Shown here one piece after another: positions 53,547-64,000 of a stretch of 64,000 bases of DNA. Location: contig NC_035796.1 of NCBI RefSeq assembly GCF_001653235.2, positions 2,790,001 through 2,854,000 of the forward strand. The letters are read 5' to 3'. The notes under the pieces are model-generated. The model did no database searches and was not told the DNA's origin. It saw only the letters and a list, made by a program, of their open reading frames with translations. Position 1 is the stretch's first letter; every line of letters starts with the position of its first letter. The position numbers and the translations under genes were made by a program. The stretch is from Pochonia chlamydosporia 170. Lineage: Eukaryota > Ascomycota > Sordariomycetes > Hypocreales > Clavicipitaceae.

Positions 53547-54815
53547 TTCCGTGAGAGACCCTTATTCCAGACCAATTCTTCTTCTGTTATGCTCCCAGAC
53601 GTCACTTCTCGCTTGCAAGCAAGGCGAGATATAAGGTCGAATGAGTCGAAGCAGCTCACACGAGTGGCAGGCTCTTCAATGCTGGCAAGGCTCAACGACG
53701 GAGAGCAAGGAAGTGAGAAGAGGAAAAAAGGCAAGACTCCTTCTCAGGTTTCTCAAGAGGATTTCTACTCTAGCGAAAATTGGGTTTATCTGGTCCCGTG
53801 GGGAAGACACAGATAAGACCCTGAGAAGGTGGACCATCTCGTTTGTGCATCAGTGACAAAGTCGGCCAAGTACAGAAAAGAATTCCTGGTAGGTAGCTAT
53901 CCTCCATCCTCCACACTGTCACCACGGATTCCGAGTTACACTGCCATCGCTCTCCAGATGAGCCAAGAACAATGACGGAACAGACTTCAGCACGCTCTAG
54001 GCGACTGTGCCACCCGCGTCAAGATTTTCTCACAACCCTGACTCTGGGGTTACCAAGAAAGGTGAATGAAGCACATACATGCTTGAACTTGCCGTATACC
54101 AGAAAAGCGGAAGCATCATGAGCTCTGTCAAGTGGAGAGGTGTGGGAACCACAACCGTCGCTTCGCCGACAGCATAGTTCCACATATTCTTAGCACCAAC
54201 ATGTATTCTGACTTGAGATGTTGACCGGTTTCATCGCATTCTCAGCAGATGTAGCAATTGTGTTCTCCTACTCCCAGCAGATGAGTTTCGGCCCAGGAAA
54301 TGTCAACGTTGTCCGGAAGTTCAGTTCTGTCAACCTTTTGTCGGTGAGTCAAAATATCCACAGTCAAGTTCTTCGAGTGCTGGACCTCGTTTTTCTAGCG
54401 CCTTCAGCCTTTGGACCGCGATGCCGAACCCATTGCAGGGGAAATCTCTGCCACTATGCTTAAACTAGTGTGGCGCTGGCGGATCCCGACGCCTCCATCT
54501 CAGTTTGACGGGAATTACGCAGATTCTTCCAGTGGTGCTCCGCGCTGCCGAAGAATCTTCTCTCGCAGACGGAGCACCGAGTGATGTGAGCTGGGCAGAA
54601 AACCGCCGAGTCAGGGCATTGTGCGCAGATATTTGACTGATGCCGAGATTCATAGCACAGTCCGACGTCCGTCAGATACACGCAGAGTTCTCAACATTGA
54701 CGTGCTTTCTTAATGTCCTGGTGACCCTCGCTACCATCATAGATCAAAAAAGGTGATTCTTATCCGGTTATGGATACTAGCGGTCTTGTCTGCTCGCCCA
54801 TGGCTCAGTTGTTCT
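53547..54815. other. Promoter of the transporter and uncharacterised sequence
   Basis: No gene that I can support. A minus ORF at 54460-54681 contains clustered Cys (CAQCPDSAVFC, CSVCERR) that vaguely recalls a zinc-binding element but is short and isolated. Confidence 0.4.
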
Positions 54816-55650
54816 TCAGAGCCGCCATTCCGACAATCCGCTCCAACAACTCCGGAGAATCCCAACAAGGTAAGCTATCTGTTCCGGCGGAGATGAAGAG
54901 GGTGCAGATTTAGTCTTGGAGCAATGTAATGACCCAATTGTCGTGTAGATCAAGCGCAGGAAATGCTGTAGATTTCTCAGAAGGCAGTGGTATGTGGACA
55001 TGCCAAGCTCATCTCCACTTACATGCTTCAAGGTATGAATCATGTACTCCAGCAGTACGGAGTACTCTGCACAAAGGCACTGATTGCATCTCGGAAGGGT
55101 GAATTCGCTTTGGAAGACACCAAAATTGATGACGATTAAAGCCGTAGCAATAACGGTCATGTTGTCTCCCAGCATTAGCGAAGGATTTATCCCACGAGGC
55201 AAAGTCATTGCTAGTTTGCTGCGCGTGCTCAACCACACTCTGGAAGACATGTGGTCATGCCCGCTCCCTGGCAGGTAACCTTGTTGCTCATACGTAACAT
55301 GTCCACTTTGACAATCCCTTCTCCGGCAACTTCAAAAGCACGACCAGGAAGCTTCGACGATTCTCAACTCAGGTTTCGCCCTCCGCAAAATCCTTGTCTC
55401 CAAATGATTTAGTCCATCAAGGTAAATTTGCGGAGTGCTGACAGATGCCCTCGTCAAATCCCATTGTGCTTTCTTGCCAAAAGTCCCGACACGGGGTCAT
55501 GAAGAGGCTATGCCGCAGTTGTAACATTTCGAATTCCGGGCTCATCAACGTTGGGTAGGGTATGCTCGTGGAATCCGCCGTCCGCCAGAAGTCCTCATCG
55601 TTCGTAAGTGGTCGTTGAACAGCTTGGTCAGCGTTGTCAATTGGACACAT
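54816..55650 (-). pseudogene. Possible decayed transcription-factor-like sequence
   Basis: Weak call. Minus-strand ORFs in different frames look protein-like in order: 55417-55650 (STSIPYPTLMSPEFEMLQL) and, further on, 54816-55250 ending in a helical part (YSVLLEYMIHTLKHVSGDEL and PPEQIAYLVGILRSCWSGL). The last part resembles in pattern the C-terminal region of AflR-type Zn2Cys6 regulators (a Leu-rich helix, LxC, then a helix ending near W). Several TGA/TAG stops separate the pieces in the direct frame and no zinc cluster is visible upstream. It may equally be chance. Confidence 0.2.
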
Positions 55651-57362
55651 TGGTGATTTTATAGCACGTTAGCTACATATTTGAGAATGCTGAGCGAAAG
55701 AATATGTTCTAAGCAAAGCTGCTTTGATCTCCATGCCTGCCTCATTACGGCACTAATGGAAGCCGTCGCAGGCTCGCATTGGCGACGAGGTGTTGCCATT
55801 TGAGCATTTTGAAGTCCCCTTACCTAGTATTCTCGGAATGTGTGCAGCTTGTAATCGCTCTTCAGCTCCTGCCGTTAACCTTCGCCAGCTCGTTATCCGC
55901 GTTCTTCCTATTATCTCAAACATGCTTGCTGGAACACAGTTGGTCAGCCAAAGCATAGTGCGTTACGGCACAATGAACATCTCGTGACCCCTTCCTGTCC
56001 TCACCTACTCAACGGGCATAAACCACGGATGTATCCAGTGCATCAGCTGGAGTACCAAACGAATGACATGAAGCAACACCTCCACGCACATTAGCCTGTT
56101 CGTTTATTCATTCCGGTTCCAAACCATGCTCTCGTTCTCGTGTTGACTCGGCCTCTTAACGTCGGCCGCATATTCGATAACGTGGAGACTCGTACGCAAT
56201 CGGATGCAGCTTGTGTTTGTCGTGAGTCGTCCCATCTAGTCTAACCAGCCGCAATGATGGCCTCGCACAACTGAGCCATCAACAAACTTGCCTCTGCCAT
56301 TCTAAAGGGCCGCGCAGTCGCAATCATAAGCCTCGCCCATATTTCACATAGATTCGCTCAGTCTCAGACGTTGTCAACGTTTCTCTATTCCTTCCACAAA
56401 AAATATATGTACAGGCGTTGCCCTCGTGGGCTGACCGCGCACCCTCGACTCGTTTAGTTGCTTCGCTCGCCGCCCTTTGATTCCCGCAACTCATCCATCT
56501 TCGCCACTCTCTTCTTGAATTCGTCGTACTGGCATTTTTCATAGCTATGTCTCTCGTCCTAAGCTTTGCATTAGCCACGGCTGGATGCCCAAGACCCAAT
56601 GCTTCCGGCATCGTCATCGACCGTCGGGACTTACAGAGCACTTCCACGGCGCATACCATGTCTCTTTCCGGCACTTGTTCAACGGAATTAGGAGGTGAGC
56701 ACAGCTGTCTCGGTAGGCGAGCGGAAGACGGGCATCGCGCATCTCCTCGCGGGTGGCGGCTAAGAGGAAGGGTTAGTAGGCTCGTTATGACGCAAAATTG
56801 TGTCCCAATGATAAAATTAGGCCATTTAACGTACCCCGCGTCTCTGTAGCTGCGTCGGAAGCCATTTTTTATGGATCAATTGGCTTTCCAAAATCTCGTG
56901 GTTGAGAGAGTAGTCTGGAAACACGATGTCTGTCGGCTGAAAGTCGGCCAGTGTTGAAGGTTTGCAGCCTGATAATCAAGGCAACTATTTAGGTTAGGTG
57001 CTCCAGACCTACAGCTGTTGGCGTCTCAATCTCTTGATCAAGGCAGTCAGTATGAAAGATATGAGATCGAGGAGTTCAATTGCTACTGGGATTTAATGGT
57101 TTTCATTTTACATTTTTAATTTAGTAACTACGCTGCGACTTCCAGACTACAATGCCCCGCCAACGGAATAACAATGCTCCCATCTTCTCTTATGAAATGG
57201 ACTTATCAACAACGGCCTGTCTTCAGTGCGCGACGGCTATCATGGCCCATCAGATTGGAGTTGACTTGACATAGGACGAATGACAGTTGCTAGCAGCTGT
57301 GCACTTCACTTGACAGCTGCCAAGCAGTGCTGCATCATTTATCACAGTTGACGAATTCTGAA
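55651..57362. other. Intergenic, no gene seen
   Basis: About 1.7 kb. ORFs on both strands around 55750-56000 and 56320-56850 overlap and have no recognisable domain. Confidence 0.4.
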
Positions 57363-57376
57363 TTTTTTTTTTTTTT
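57363..57376. repeat. Poly-T tract (14 T) in the F-box gene promoter
   Basis: A homopolymer of 14 T about 145 bp before the ATG at 57520, followed by CTTCTCC. Such pyrimidine tracts are common near fungal transcription starts. Confidence 0.7.
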
Positions 57377-57519
57377 CTTCTCCTTTCAACAAACTGTTGA
57401 AGCCTGCATGAGTTCCCATCCGCCAAACACAATCTCAACGACGGAGTTGACGCCAGACTCTGTCTCTAAAAGCAATCACCGCATTCTCGCCGTCTACTGG
57501 CAATTCAAAGGACAGGATC

Positions 57520-59389
57520 ATGAGTTCCAATTTCTTGAGCCACTTGCCGTTAGAAATATTGCAAGGGATTGCCAAAGAGGTGTGTTGTCCCGGCTCTACA
57601 TTACTGTACTCGCTGACATCGCACCGGAACAAGCTCCCCATTGAAGATTTAAGATCATTATCTTCTGTGTCTAAATCGATCCGCCATGGGATAAAACCTG
57701 TTCTATTTTACTCAGCGGCTATCGATATATTCCCAACATCGTCGGCAGAAGGAGAGCCCTATTTCTCGACTGCAGAGGTTCCTGGGTCTCTCCCTGGACA
57801 TTTGCATCGCCTTACATTCCAAAACTCCTCGCACGAAGAATGCGTCCATGAACTCCTCATACGAGGGGCCGAAGATCCAGAACGTTGGGAAGAGATTACT
57901 TGCTGTTCACTTCGCATGAACGAGTTAGGCCACCGAGTTCTCAAAACGCTTAAAAACCTTCAAGCTGAGCAACTACACAGCTTCAGGTACGGCCGTCTGC
58001 AACTGTTCTAAATGCGGTATCCAGTTGCGCGTATTCCTCAGAAAGTATAATGCACTAACACAGCCAAGGTGGCGATTAGGCTTATGTGTACCAAATGAAG
58101 TCTTCGGTGTCAACGGTATTTTACAGAGAAACCATGGCTCGTCCATTCGCCATTTAGAATTGGTTACGCAACTCATCTGTAATGGTGCACGTTGCATCGA
58201 TATCAACCTGTCAGCATTTGATCACTTGCGAAGTCTGACTTGGCAGGCACCAAACGCCGCGTACATGCATGCCCTAGCCGAAGTAGTTCGAATCAACGCA
58301 CCGCATCTCCAGAAACTTGAGCTAGACTTTGTGGACTGGGAGGAACTTAAAGATGGGATTGGATATGATCAGGAGGACACTATTGAATCCGGCGGTGATT
58401 ACTTTGCAAATCACATTTTGCGATTAAACTTGAATCGTCAACCCAGCCCCTTCCTGGGCAACATTCAAGTTTTGTCACTTTGTCACGTACCACTGACTTC
58501 GACAGTTGCGCATCATATCAATACTTTTACCCTGAGGAGCCTTAGTATACGAAAATGCTGGGGATGCGAAATATTTTTCAATGCCCTTACGACGGCGAAA
58601 CCGGGCATATCGCTCAGAGCCTTTGAGTTTCAGGGCTGTTGGGGTACACATTATTCACCTTTCGCACCTTTGTCGTGTATAAATAGCTTCTTGGGCACAT
58701 TTCATGGGCTCTATGAGCTCGTACTTTGCTTTTGTGGCAAGGTTGATGCTGTCGGCCTTTGGGAAAATATTGCCAAAACACATACCGGGATCCGGCGACT
58801 TATTGTCCAAGAGTATGGTCTTGAGACGGAATTCGAGGAGCCATACGATTACAGCCTGCCTTTTAACAGGCGGCAGGGAAGGGGGGCTGAGGTGAGCCAT
58901 GAGGACGCCCAATCGGTTGCGGGCGAGGGTGGTGTGCTTTCAACTCCTCTGGCCTCCTTGCCTCTAGAATTCCTTGGGGTTTGCTCCGACTTCGAGTCTC
59001 CGGTTGATATCTCGGACTCCCTTCCAACCCATTGGCCACGCCTAAAAATGATCCATTTTAGATTTACTGTCGGACAGATAGAACGATCTGAAGCCCCGTG
59101 GCATCTTCCTGCCTGGAATAGGAAGCTTTCTTCATTCCTAAAGAAGGTTTTTGGCCGAGATGGCCATCCTTGTTTGGAGGCCGTTGCTTTTGGCGACGTT
59201 GCAGCTGATAAGAACACCCGAATATATTACCGAAACAGAGGGGGGCAAGGCAAACCAGTTCAGAATTACCCGACGAACTCGGAGCAAAAGGATCTAGTAA
59301 GGAAGTATGAGCGGGTTTTGGCGGCGTGTCCAACTGGAAGCACTATTTCATCGACTGAAATGAGCTTGCTCAGCCACTTCGGTTTTTGA
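57520..59389 (+). CDS. F-box protein with LRR-like C-terminal region
   Basis: Exons 57520-57579, 57634-57986 and 58042-59389 give 586 residues. The 54 bp first intron (GTGTGT...AACAAG with a CTGACAT branch site) keeps the frame open, so an unspliced reading adds 18 residues in the middle of the F-box. Spliced, the N-terminus reads LSHLPLEILQGIAKELPIED and continues DLRSLSSVSKSIRHGIKPVLF, a good F-box. The C-terminal part contains irregular leucine-rich segments (AFDHLRSLTWQAP, LQKLELDFVDWEEL, NTFTLRSLSIRKCWG, GTFHGLYELVLCFCGKVDA), a layout of substrate adaptors for SCF ubiquitin ligases. It should bind Skp1; the target is unknown. The second intron is 55 bp. An overlapping plus ORF at 57327-57644 is a shadow. 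Confidence 0.85.
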
Positions 59390-60528
59390 TCTCACATGAG
59401 GGCGAAGAACGGTAGGTTGTGTACGGAAGGTTGCTGTTGCAGATCCAATTCTTCAATGTTTTGTTTCGTCCTTGTCGTCTCTGACAAGATACATGTTCCC
59501 ATAGCCCATTACACCAGGAAGCTCTGCAGTACACTATTATACTCTGTACATGTACCTATCGCCTGTGGAATAGCTAGCTATGGTTGACTCAGATTGCTTC
59601 TCTCTAGATAGAACACATGAGCCCAACACAATTCGCAAATTCATCACTCAACCAGACCCTTTGCATAGTCCAACAGTGAAACAAAACATCCACAACACAA
59701 CGAACAACTCATCAGTATGATTCATACTCACAGCAATAGCTTCTCCCGTCCACCACTCCATGCACGCTCCACCACTCAAAGGACCCCTAAATCCGCATCC
59801 CGAATCCCCCTCCATGCACGTCATCCCACATCGACTGGCTCTAACCCTCGCAGCCAAATCGATTGGACGGGCAACGCGCAGAATGCACACCAACCCGCCA
59901 CCCCGGGCCGTGAAAATGCCACGCGCACCATCCACTCTGTCATTCACGCAATGATACCCTGAAACCCAGCAATCTCAGTTCACCACTGCCTGCACAAACG
60001 CCAGTGGTTGTCACGGGCACCCAAACCACCCCTAACCGCGACCTGTCGAGACGCGGTCGGCGCGTAAAGGAAGCCTGACTCTCTCCCGCAGCGCGCGTCC
60101 AAAAAGATCCCTACCGACAATCTGGTTGGCTGCGTTGTCCTACGCAACGGTCGCGTAGAACACACCACCCTGGTAAATGGCTGCATCGATGATGTTATAA
60201 ATGAGCATTCATCTCGATCGCTTTTGCACTCCGGTCTTTTGTTTTGTCTTGTAGTTTTGTACATTATTGCGCGAATATAAAGAAATTCGTATCTTGTTTT
60301 AAAAGAGATACAGTCGGTCTTTCTCCTCGTTTTGAAGTCGACATCCCGCACCTGCTGCACTTAGACGACCACTCGACAAGTTCAAGTCAAGCCCTCACTC
60401 TCTTGAGCGACTCATTGCCTTTATACAATAACATTTTGACATCGTCCTGTCCTTTTCTCTACATTATACCCCTTTCCACTCTGTTTTTTGTCTCGTTACA
60501 ATACTTATAATACCTTCACTTCATTACA
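59390..60528. other. Intergenic, no gene seen
   Basis: 1.1 kb between two plus-strand genes; CT-rich leader before 60529. Small ORFs unrecognised. Confidence 0.45.
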
Positions 60529-61242
60529 ATGAGCAACACTCAAGACATAATCGCCTGGCTGGTCCCAACGGCACGCGGCACACCCGCCGATAAAGCAACA
60601 AATATCCAGGCCAACAACTCCCGCACAGTATCAACCTCCTCATCAAGCTACCTATCATCCAAGTTATCCGATATTTCCAGCAAACCCCAGCGCGCTATTC
60701 AACTGTGCTTTAGCCGAGCGCCCCGTCGACTGGGCAGTTTCGTCCTCGGCACAGATCCCAATTTATGCGATGTGGTTCTTCCCAAGATGGCTGGTATTTC
60801 CGCGCAGCACTGCTCGATTAGTTTTGACGCCGAGTCGAGGCTTGTGCTGGATGATTTTTCGGAGAGAGGCACACAAGTCTGGTATGACTGGGAGTGCAGC
60901 GGAGATCAAAGAGATTATTCGTGGATCTTGAGCAGCGGCAGCGCATACGGATTTCCAAGCACCGTTCAACGCATCGCTATTGATATACAGGGTGTGCGGT
61001 TTCAACTCGTCGTCAATGACCACTCGGACAATTGGGACGCATACAAGGCCAATGTTGATGCGTTTTGTGAACAGCCCTCCTGGACAGATGGCTTCACGTC
61101 AGATTGGGATACTGATGTCATGTATGCGCAGCCGCTATTTCAACACATTTTCGTCAAGGGACATGGTGGTGAGCCCACGGGGGAGATATATCTCTGGGAC
61201 ATGTCTCGGCCGTGGGAACCGATGGTGAGGGCCGCTGCTTGA
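60529..61242 (+). CDS. FHA-domain protein (possible truncated FHA-kinase)
   Basis: A single-exon 237-residue protein. Residues 55-150 form a forkhead-associated domain: LCFSRAPRRLGSFVLGTDPN, CDVVLPKMAGISAQHCSISF and RLVLDDFSERGTQVWYD contain the G-x-D..., S-x-x-H and N/D-x-S/T-x-x-G-T-type positions that bind phosphothreonine. After the FHA part the text (SGDQRDYSWILSS, FVKGHGGEPTGEIYLWDMSRPWEPMVRAAA) matches the layout of larger fungal FHA-kinase proteins, in which a kinase domain normally follows at this point. Here a TGA ends the frame directly after PMVRAAA and no kinase sequence is seen in the following 330 bp. The N-terminal Ser-rich segment is typical. It may be a natural stand-alone adaptor or a gene that lost its kinase half. 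Confidence 0.82.
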   Translation: MSNTQDIIAWLVPTARGTPADKATNIQANNSRTVSTSSSSYLSSKLSDISSKPQRAIQLCFSRAPRRLGSFVLGTDPNLCDVVLPKMAGISAQHCSISFDAESRLVLDDFSERGTQVWYDWECSGDQRDYSWILSSGSAYGFPSTVQRIAIDIQGVRFQLVVNDHSDNWDAYKANVDAFCEQPSWTDGFTSDWDTDVMYAQPLFQHIFVKGHGGEPTGEIYLWDMSRPWEPMVRAAA

Positions 61243-61575
61243 ACGGCAAGAGCTTTAAATTGTACGATTAGATGTGGTTAGTGTTGGGGATACATTCGCT
61301 TCTTTGCTGTTTTTCTTTTACCCTTTAGCAAGCCAGAGCACGTACAGATTGTTCGATTTAGCAAGGAGTTGGTGCATTTGGCAGATTGATCATCATGCCT
61401 GGATAAACTCTCATTTTTATTTTTCCAAGACAGAATGAATGAAACTACAGAACGCTTCTCAGATGTCACATAACTCCATTTCATGACTTGTGCCTCCTAT
61501 AAAACACACCAAGTAGCCAGCCTTTGAAGGTCCGTCAGTGTTGATGTTTTGGTTTTGTTTTTCGTTTGTGTTCGG
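61243..61575. other. Convergent intergenic region
   Basis: 333 bp between the FHA gene and the RPA43 gene 3' ends; no kinase remnant and no gene seen. Confidence 0.55.
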
Positions 61576-63102
61576 CTATGATTCCTGCATGGCTTCGCTT
61601 CCCTGCTGCAGCTGCTGTCCGTCCCCTTCGCCGGCCGCCTCTACATCTTCAAACCGCGTCATGCTAAAGTCGGGTGCTCTTCGTCGCTCAATCTTGTGTC
61701 CACCCTTCTTCTGCCGTCTCATTTGTGCTGTGCGCGCTTCCTCCTTGACCAGCTTCTTCTCGCTATCCTTGTCCAACATGGTGCCTTCCAAGCTGAGGTA
61801 GCTGGTATCTCCGCTCGTACCGGCGTCAAAGTTGCGTATTCTGAAGCGGACCTTGCCCTTGACTCTGTCTCCGTTGCCATCGACCCAGAACCCTGTGCTG
61901 TGGATCTGGCGAACCACGCCGTGGTCGTCAGCTGTGATGACAGACGCTGTCTCTTCGAATCCGTGAGCCTCAGGCGATTCGTTGGATACCCATTTCCACG
62001 CCGGGGGTAGTCGTCGGGCTTCAATGGACGCGTTGAACTTGCCAAAACAAACAACGCCAATGTGTCCTTCGGTCTGCAGGTTGACGCTACCCTCCATCCA
62101 AGCTCCTCGACTGGGAACAAAGAGCTCCACGTCGGCCGTGATCCAGCCAAAACCGACGGCGTATTCCTTCGATACCACAGTGGTGGGAGTCTCGTCATCA
62201 GTGGCGGCACCGTCTCGCCCGGGTTCGGGGCCTAGCGCGACGTTTTTGTAGTCGAGTAGGACGCCTCGCAGTGATGGCACATATTTGTTTTGCAGATGTT
62301 GCAGGTGCTGGTATTGGCAGCTTGTCACGGGTTGGGCCCATCCATTCGGGTACAAAGGCTCGTATAGCGAGACGGTCTGTTTGAAGAATGGGAACTGGGG
62401 ATCCGCAGGGATATCTGGTGGCTGGTACGCTGTAGAGGATTTTGATGTTGAAGTGGAAGGCTCGTCAATGTCCATGGCATCGGGGTCGTCGAGTGTGGTG
62501 AGCTGTGAGTTCGTCTTTGACTTCTTTGCGATGACGGCGTCTACAACCTCATCGGTGACCTCGGCGTGCTTTTTCTTCTTCTTCTTATCCTTCTTTTCGG
62601 ATTTTGATTCCTCGATGTTTGAATTTGTCTCGCCATCCTTTCCCTCAAGTCCTTCCGTCTCCTCCGTGTGGTGCTTGCTCTTCTTCTTCTTTTTCTTGTC
62701 CGACTTGGCTGCGTCGGCTGCCGCTACATCATCGCCGCCAGCATCTCCCTCATGCTTGACTTTCTTGTCCTTCTTCTTCTTCTTTTTCTCGCTAGTCACA
62801 TCTTGACTTCCGGAAAGTTCTTGGCTTTGGGCAATTGCATCTGCGGTGACGCTCTTGGATCTCTTGTGCTTTCTCTCGCCATCTGCCAACGCGGCATCCT
62901 CCTCGCGCGCCCGCTTCTTTTCCAACTTTGACGACTTGTCCTTCTTGTGTTTCTTCTCGTGCTTCGGTGTCGCCGGTTCGGGCGATGCTGCGGCGGGCAT
63001 TTTGGCCGAAGCTGTCGTTGAGGCTGGTGGAGAGAGCTCGACTGGCTTGGTGGCAAGCAATTCGTGGTGTACCAGAAATTTTTTAGTTTTTTTGGCTGGC
63101 AT
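61576..63102 (-). CDS. RPA43: DNA-directed RNA polymerase I subunit RPA43-like
   Basis: A single-exon protein of 508 residues from the Met at 63102 (MPAKKTKKFLVHHELLATKP), preferred over Met 63165. The first 230 residues are a Lys/Glu-rich, low-complexity extension with repeated KKKKKKDKK, KKKKKKSKHH and KKDKKKKKKHAE runs, encoded by (CTT/TTC)n tracts on the plus strand, a nucleolar-type sequence. The folded part begins FPFFKQTVSLYEPLYPNGWA and VPSLRGVLLDYKNVALG, the Rpb7-N-like domain of RPA43. Then comes the OB-fold part EYAVGFGWITADVELFVPSR and GHIGVVCFGKFNASIEARRL. The tail is basic. RPA43 forms the Pol I stalk with RPA14 and meets Rrn3. Yeast RPA43 is 326 residues, so the N-terminal extension is unusual but its frame is clean. 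A plus ORF at 62285-62806 is a shadow. Confidence 0.9.
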   Translation of the reverse strand: MPAKKTKKFLVHHELLATKPVELSPPASTTASAKMPAAASPEPATPKHEKKHKKDKSSKLEKKRAREEDAALADGERKHKRSKSVTADAIAQSQELSGSQDVTSEKKKKKKDKKVKHEGDAGGDDVAAADAAKSDKKKKKKSKHHTEETEGLEGKDGETNSNIEESKSEKKDKKKKKKHAEVTDEVVDAVIAKKSKTNSQLTTLDDPDAMDIDEPSTSTSKSSTAYQPPDIPADPQFPFFKQTVSLYEPLYPNGWAQPVTSCQYQHLQHLQNKYVPSLRGVLLDYKNVALGPEPGRDGAATDDETPTTVVSKEYAVGFGWITADVELFVPSRGAWMEGSVNLQTEGHIGVVCFGKFNASIEARRLPPAWKWVSNESPEAHGFEETASVITADDHGVVRQIHSTGFWVDGNGDRVKGKVRFRIRNFDAGTSGDTSYLSLEGTMLDKDSEKKLVKEEARTAQMRRQKKGGHKIERRRAPDFSMTRFEDVEAAGEGDGQQLQQGSEAMQES

Positions 63103-64000
63103 CTTATCGATTACCACGGACAGCCAGTCGTGGCCAGGAGAGTGGGGCGAACGCAGCAGGACCATTCGGCACTGATTCCGCGCATAACGGCGGCACCCAG
63201 CTGGACATGACTTGGGCGATGGTACTTGTCAAAGTTTAAAATTCTTTGTATTTCATGTGCTGAATCAGTGGTTCTCGCGCCTCTTGGCTGCGTAATCATT
63301 TGAAGAAATTTCTTTTTCTCTTCTAGAAGCTTTGGATTGACTCGTTTGGTCTAGAAGGCTGCAGCGGATGGTAATTGGAAATGGAAGGTTCCAAATTTGC
63401 GCCGTGGAACAGAGTGGGTGAAAGGTACTCCAAAGAGGCTTTACCCGTGTCCACGATGCAGCCGTTGGAAGGGCTGCGACGGAAGTGAACTGGCTGAAGT
63501 TATCCGCTACAACGGGGTTGATTTTGTATTGAAGGAATGCTTGGTAGTGTGCGCATTGTGTGGATTGTGCTGTATCACAATGCCTTGCACTTGCCGTGAT
63601 GTCGAAGTGGTATGAACCCCCGCAAAATCAATGCATGCTTCAACCCATACCTTTCCCCAGACTTTGCTCGCCATCATGCCATGCATGACACGGACTTTCC
63701 CAGTCGGCTGGTCAAGACACCTACAGTAAGGGGTCATTCAACGCAATACTACTTGATACTCGGCAAATTCCGACATGGTTAGACCTGTTGCCCGCCGTAA
63801 AGTGTCTTTGCTCTTGCCAGGAAAGCACTACCCTGTAGGATGAATGAAAACACATATCGGATTGAAGAATCCCGTGATCCAGGCCATTGACAAGACATCA
63901 AATCCGGCGCGTCAAGCTAGCTCTGGCAAAATCGACGATCCTGAACCCATTCATGTCGCGATGCCTTACTTTCCAAGTTGGAATATTGGCCACAACTTGT
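63103..64000. other. Right edge, no gene seen
   Basis: About 900 bp with the RPA43 promoter. A plus ORF at 63397-63615 (CPRCSRWKGCD and later CALCGLCC) is Cys-rich but short and not recognised. Confidence 0.45.

Noticed and set aside
1..64000. Transposons, CRISPR arrays, rRNA
   Set aside because: No transposase, reverse transcriptase, long terminal repeats, spaced repeats or rRNA motifs were seen on either strand.

Overview
The window looks like nuclear DNA of a filamentous ascomycete, most likely a sordariomycete of the Hypocreales. The evidence is gene content and structure: short GT-AG introns of about 51-102 bp with CTAAC/CTGAC-like branch sites, Zn2Cys6 regulators, HET and NACHT proteins, 2EXR and DUF6454 families, Tim17 and RPA43 housekeeping genes, and many secreted or wall proteins. 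The genus is inference; no rRNA or other marker is present. I find 25 fairly secure genes, one partial at the left edge, one acetyltransferase pseudogene and two weak candidate loci. There is no convincing transposon, tRNA or CRISPR.

Layout. 1-12.6 kb is a surface and secretion segment: a partial sugar transporter, a GH30 glucanase and a secretory lipase (all minus), then a single-pass membrane protein with three 8-cysteine repeats, a Ser/Thr-rich GPI-type wall protein and a small SRPBCC protein. 14.1-22.5 kb (plus) holds a NACHT STAND protein, Tim17, a Zn2Cys6 regulator and an FAD monooxygenase. 24.6-27 kb has a 79-residue secreted Cys-rich protein and a membrane-anchored histidine acid phosphatase. 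28.4-32.8 kb holds a divergent catalase / sulfite oxidase pair. 36.6-41.4 kb has a 14-TM MFS exporter, an acetyltransferase pseudogene and an Abr1-type multicopper oxidase. 43-48 kb (minus) has a small secreted histidine phosphatase, a 2EXR protein, a secreted DUF6454 protein and a secreted phospholipase A2. 49.4-53.6 kb has a HET-domain protein and an amino acid transporter. 57.5-63.1 kb has an F-box protein, an FHA protein apparently lacking its kinase half, and the Pol I subunit RPA43.

How genes may work together. The clearest functional link is the head-to-head catalase and sulfite oxidase. The latter shows no cytochrome b5 domain, so like the plant enzyme it may pass electrons to O2 and make H2O2, which catalase removes. 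The Zn2Cys6 regulator and the monooxygenase form a plausible regulator/enzyme pair. The NACHT and HET proteins belong to fungal recognition and incompatibility families but are 33 kb apart, and no partner gene is evident. Secreted hydrolases (glucanase, lipase, phosphatases, PLA2) and wall proteins suggest an interacting or saprotrophic lifestyle. No PKS, NRPS or terpene synthase is present, so I do not call a secondary-metabolite cluster. Several introns are in frame or extremely short (51 and 54 bp introns that keep the ORF open; an ATG-only first exon in catalase), so naive ORF calls mis-annotate several proteins here.
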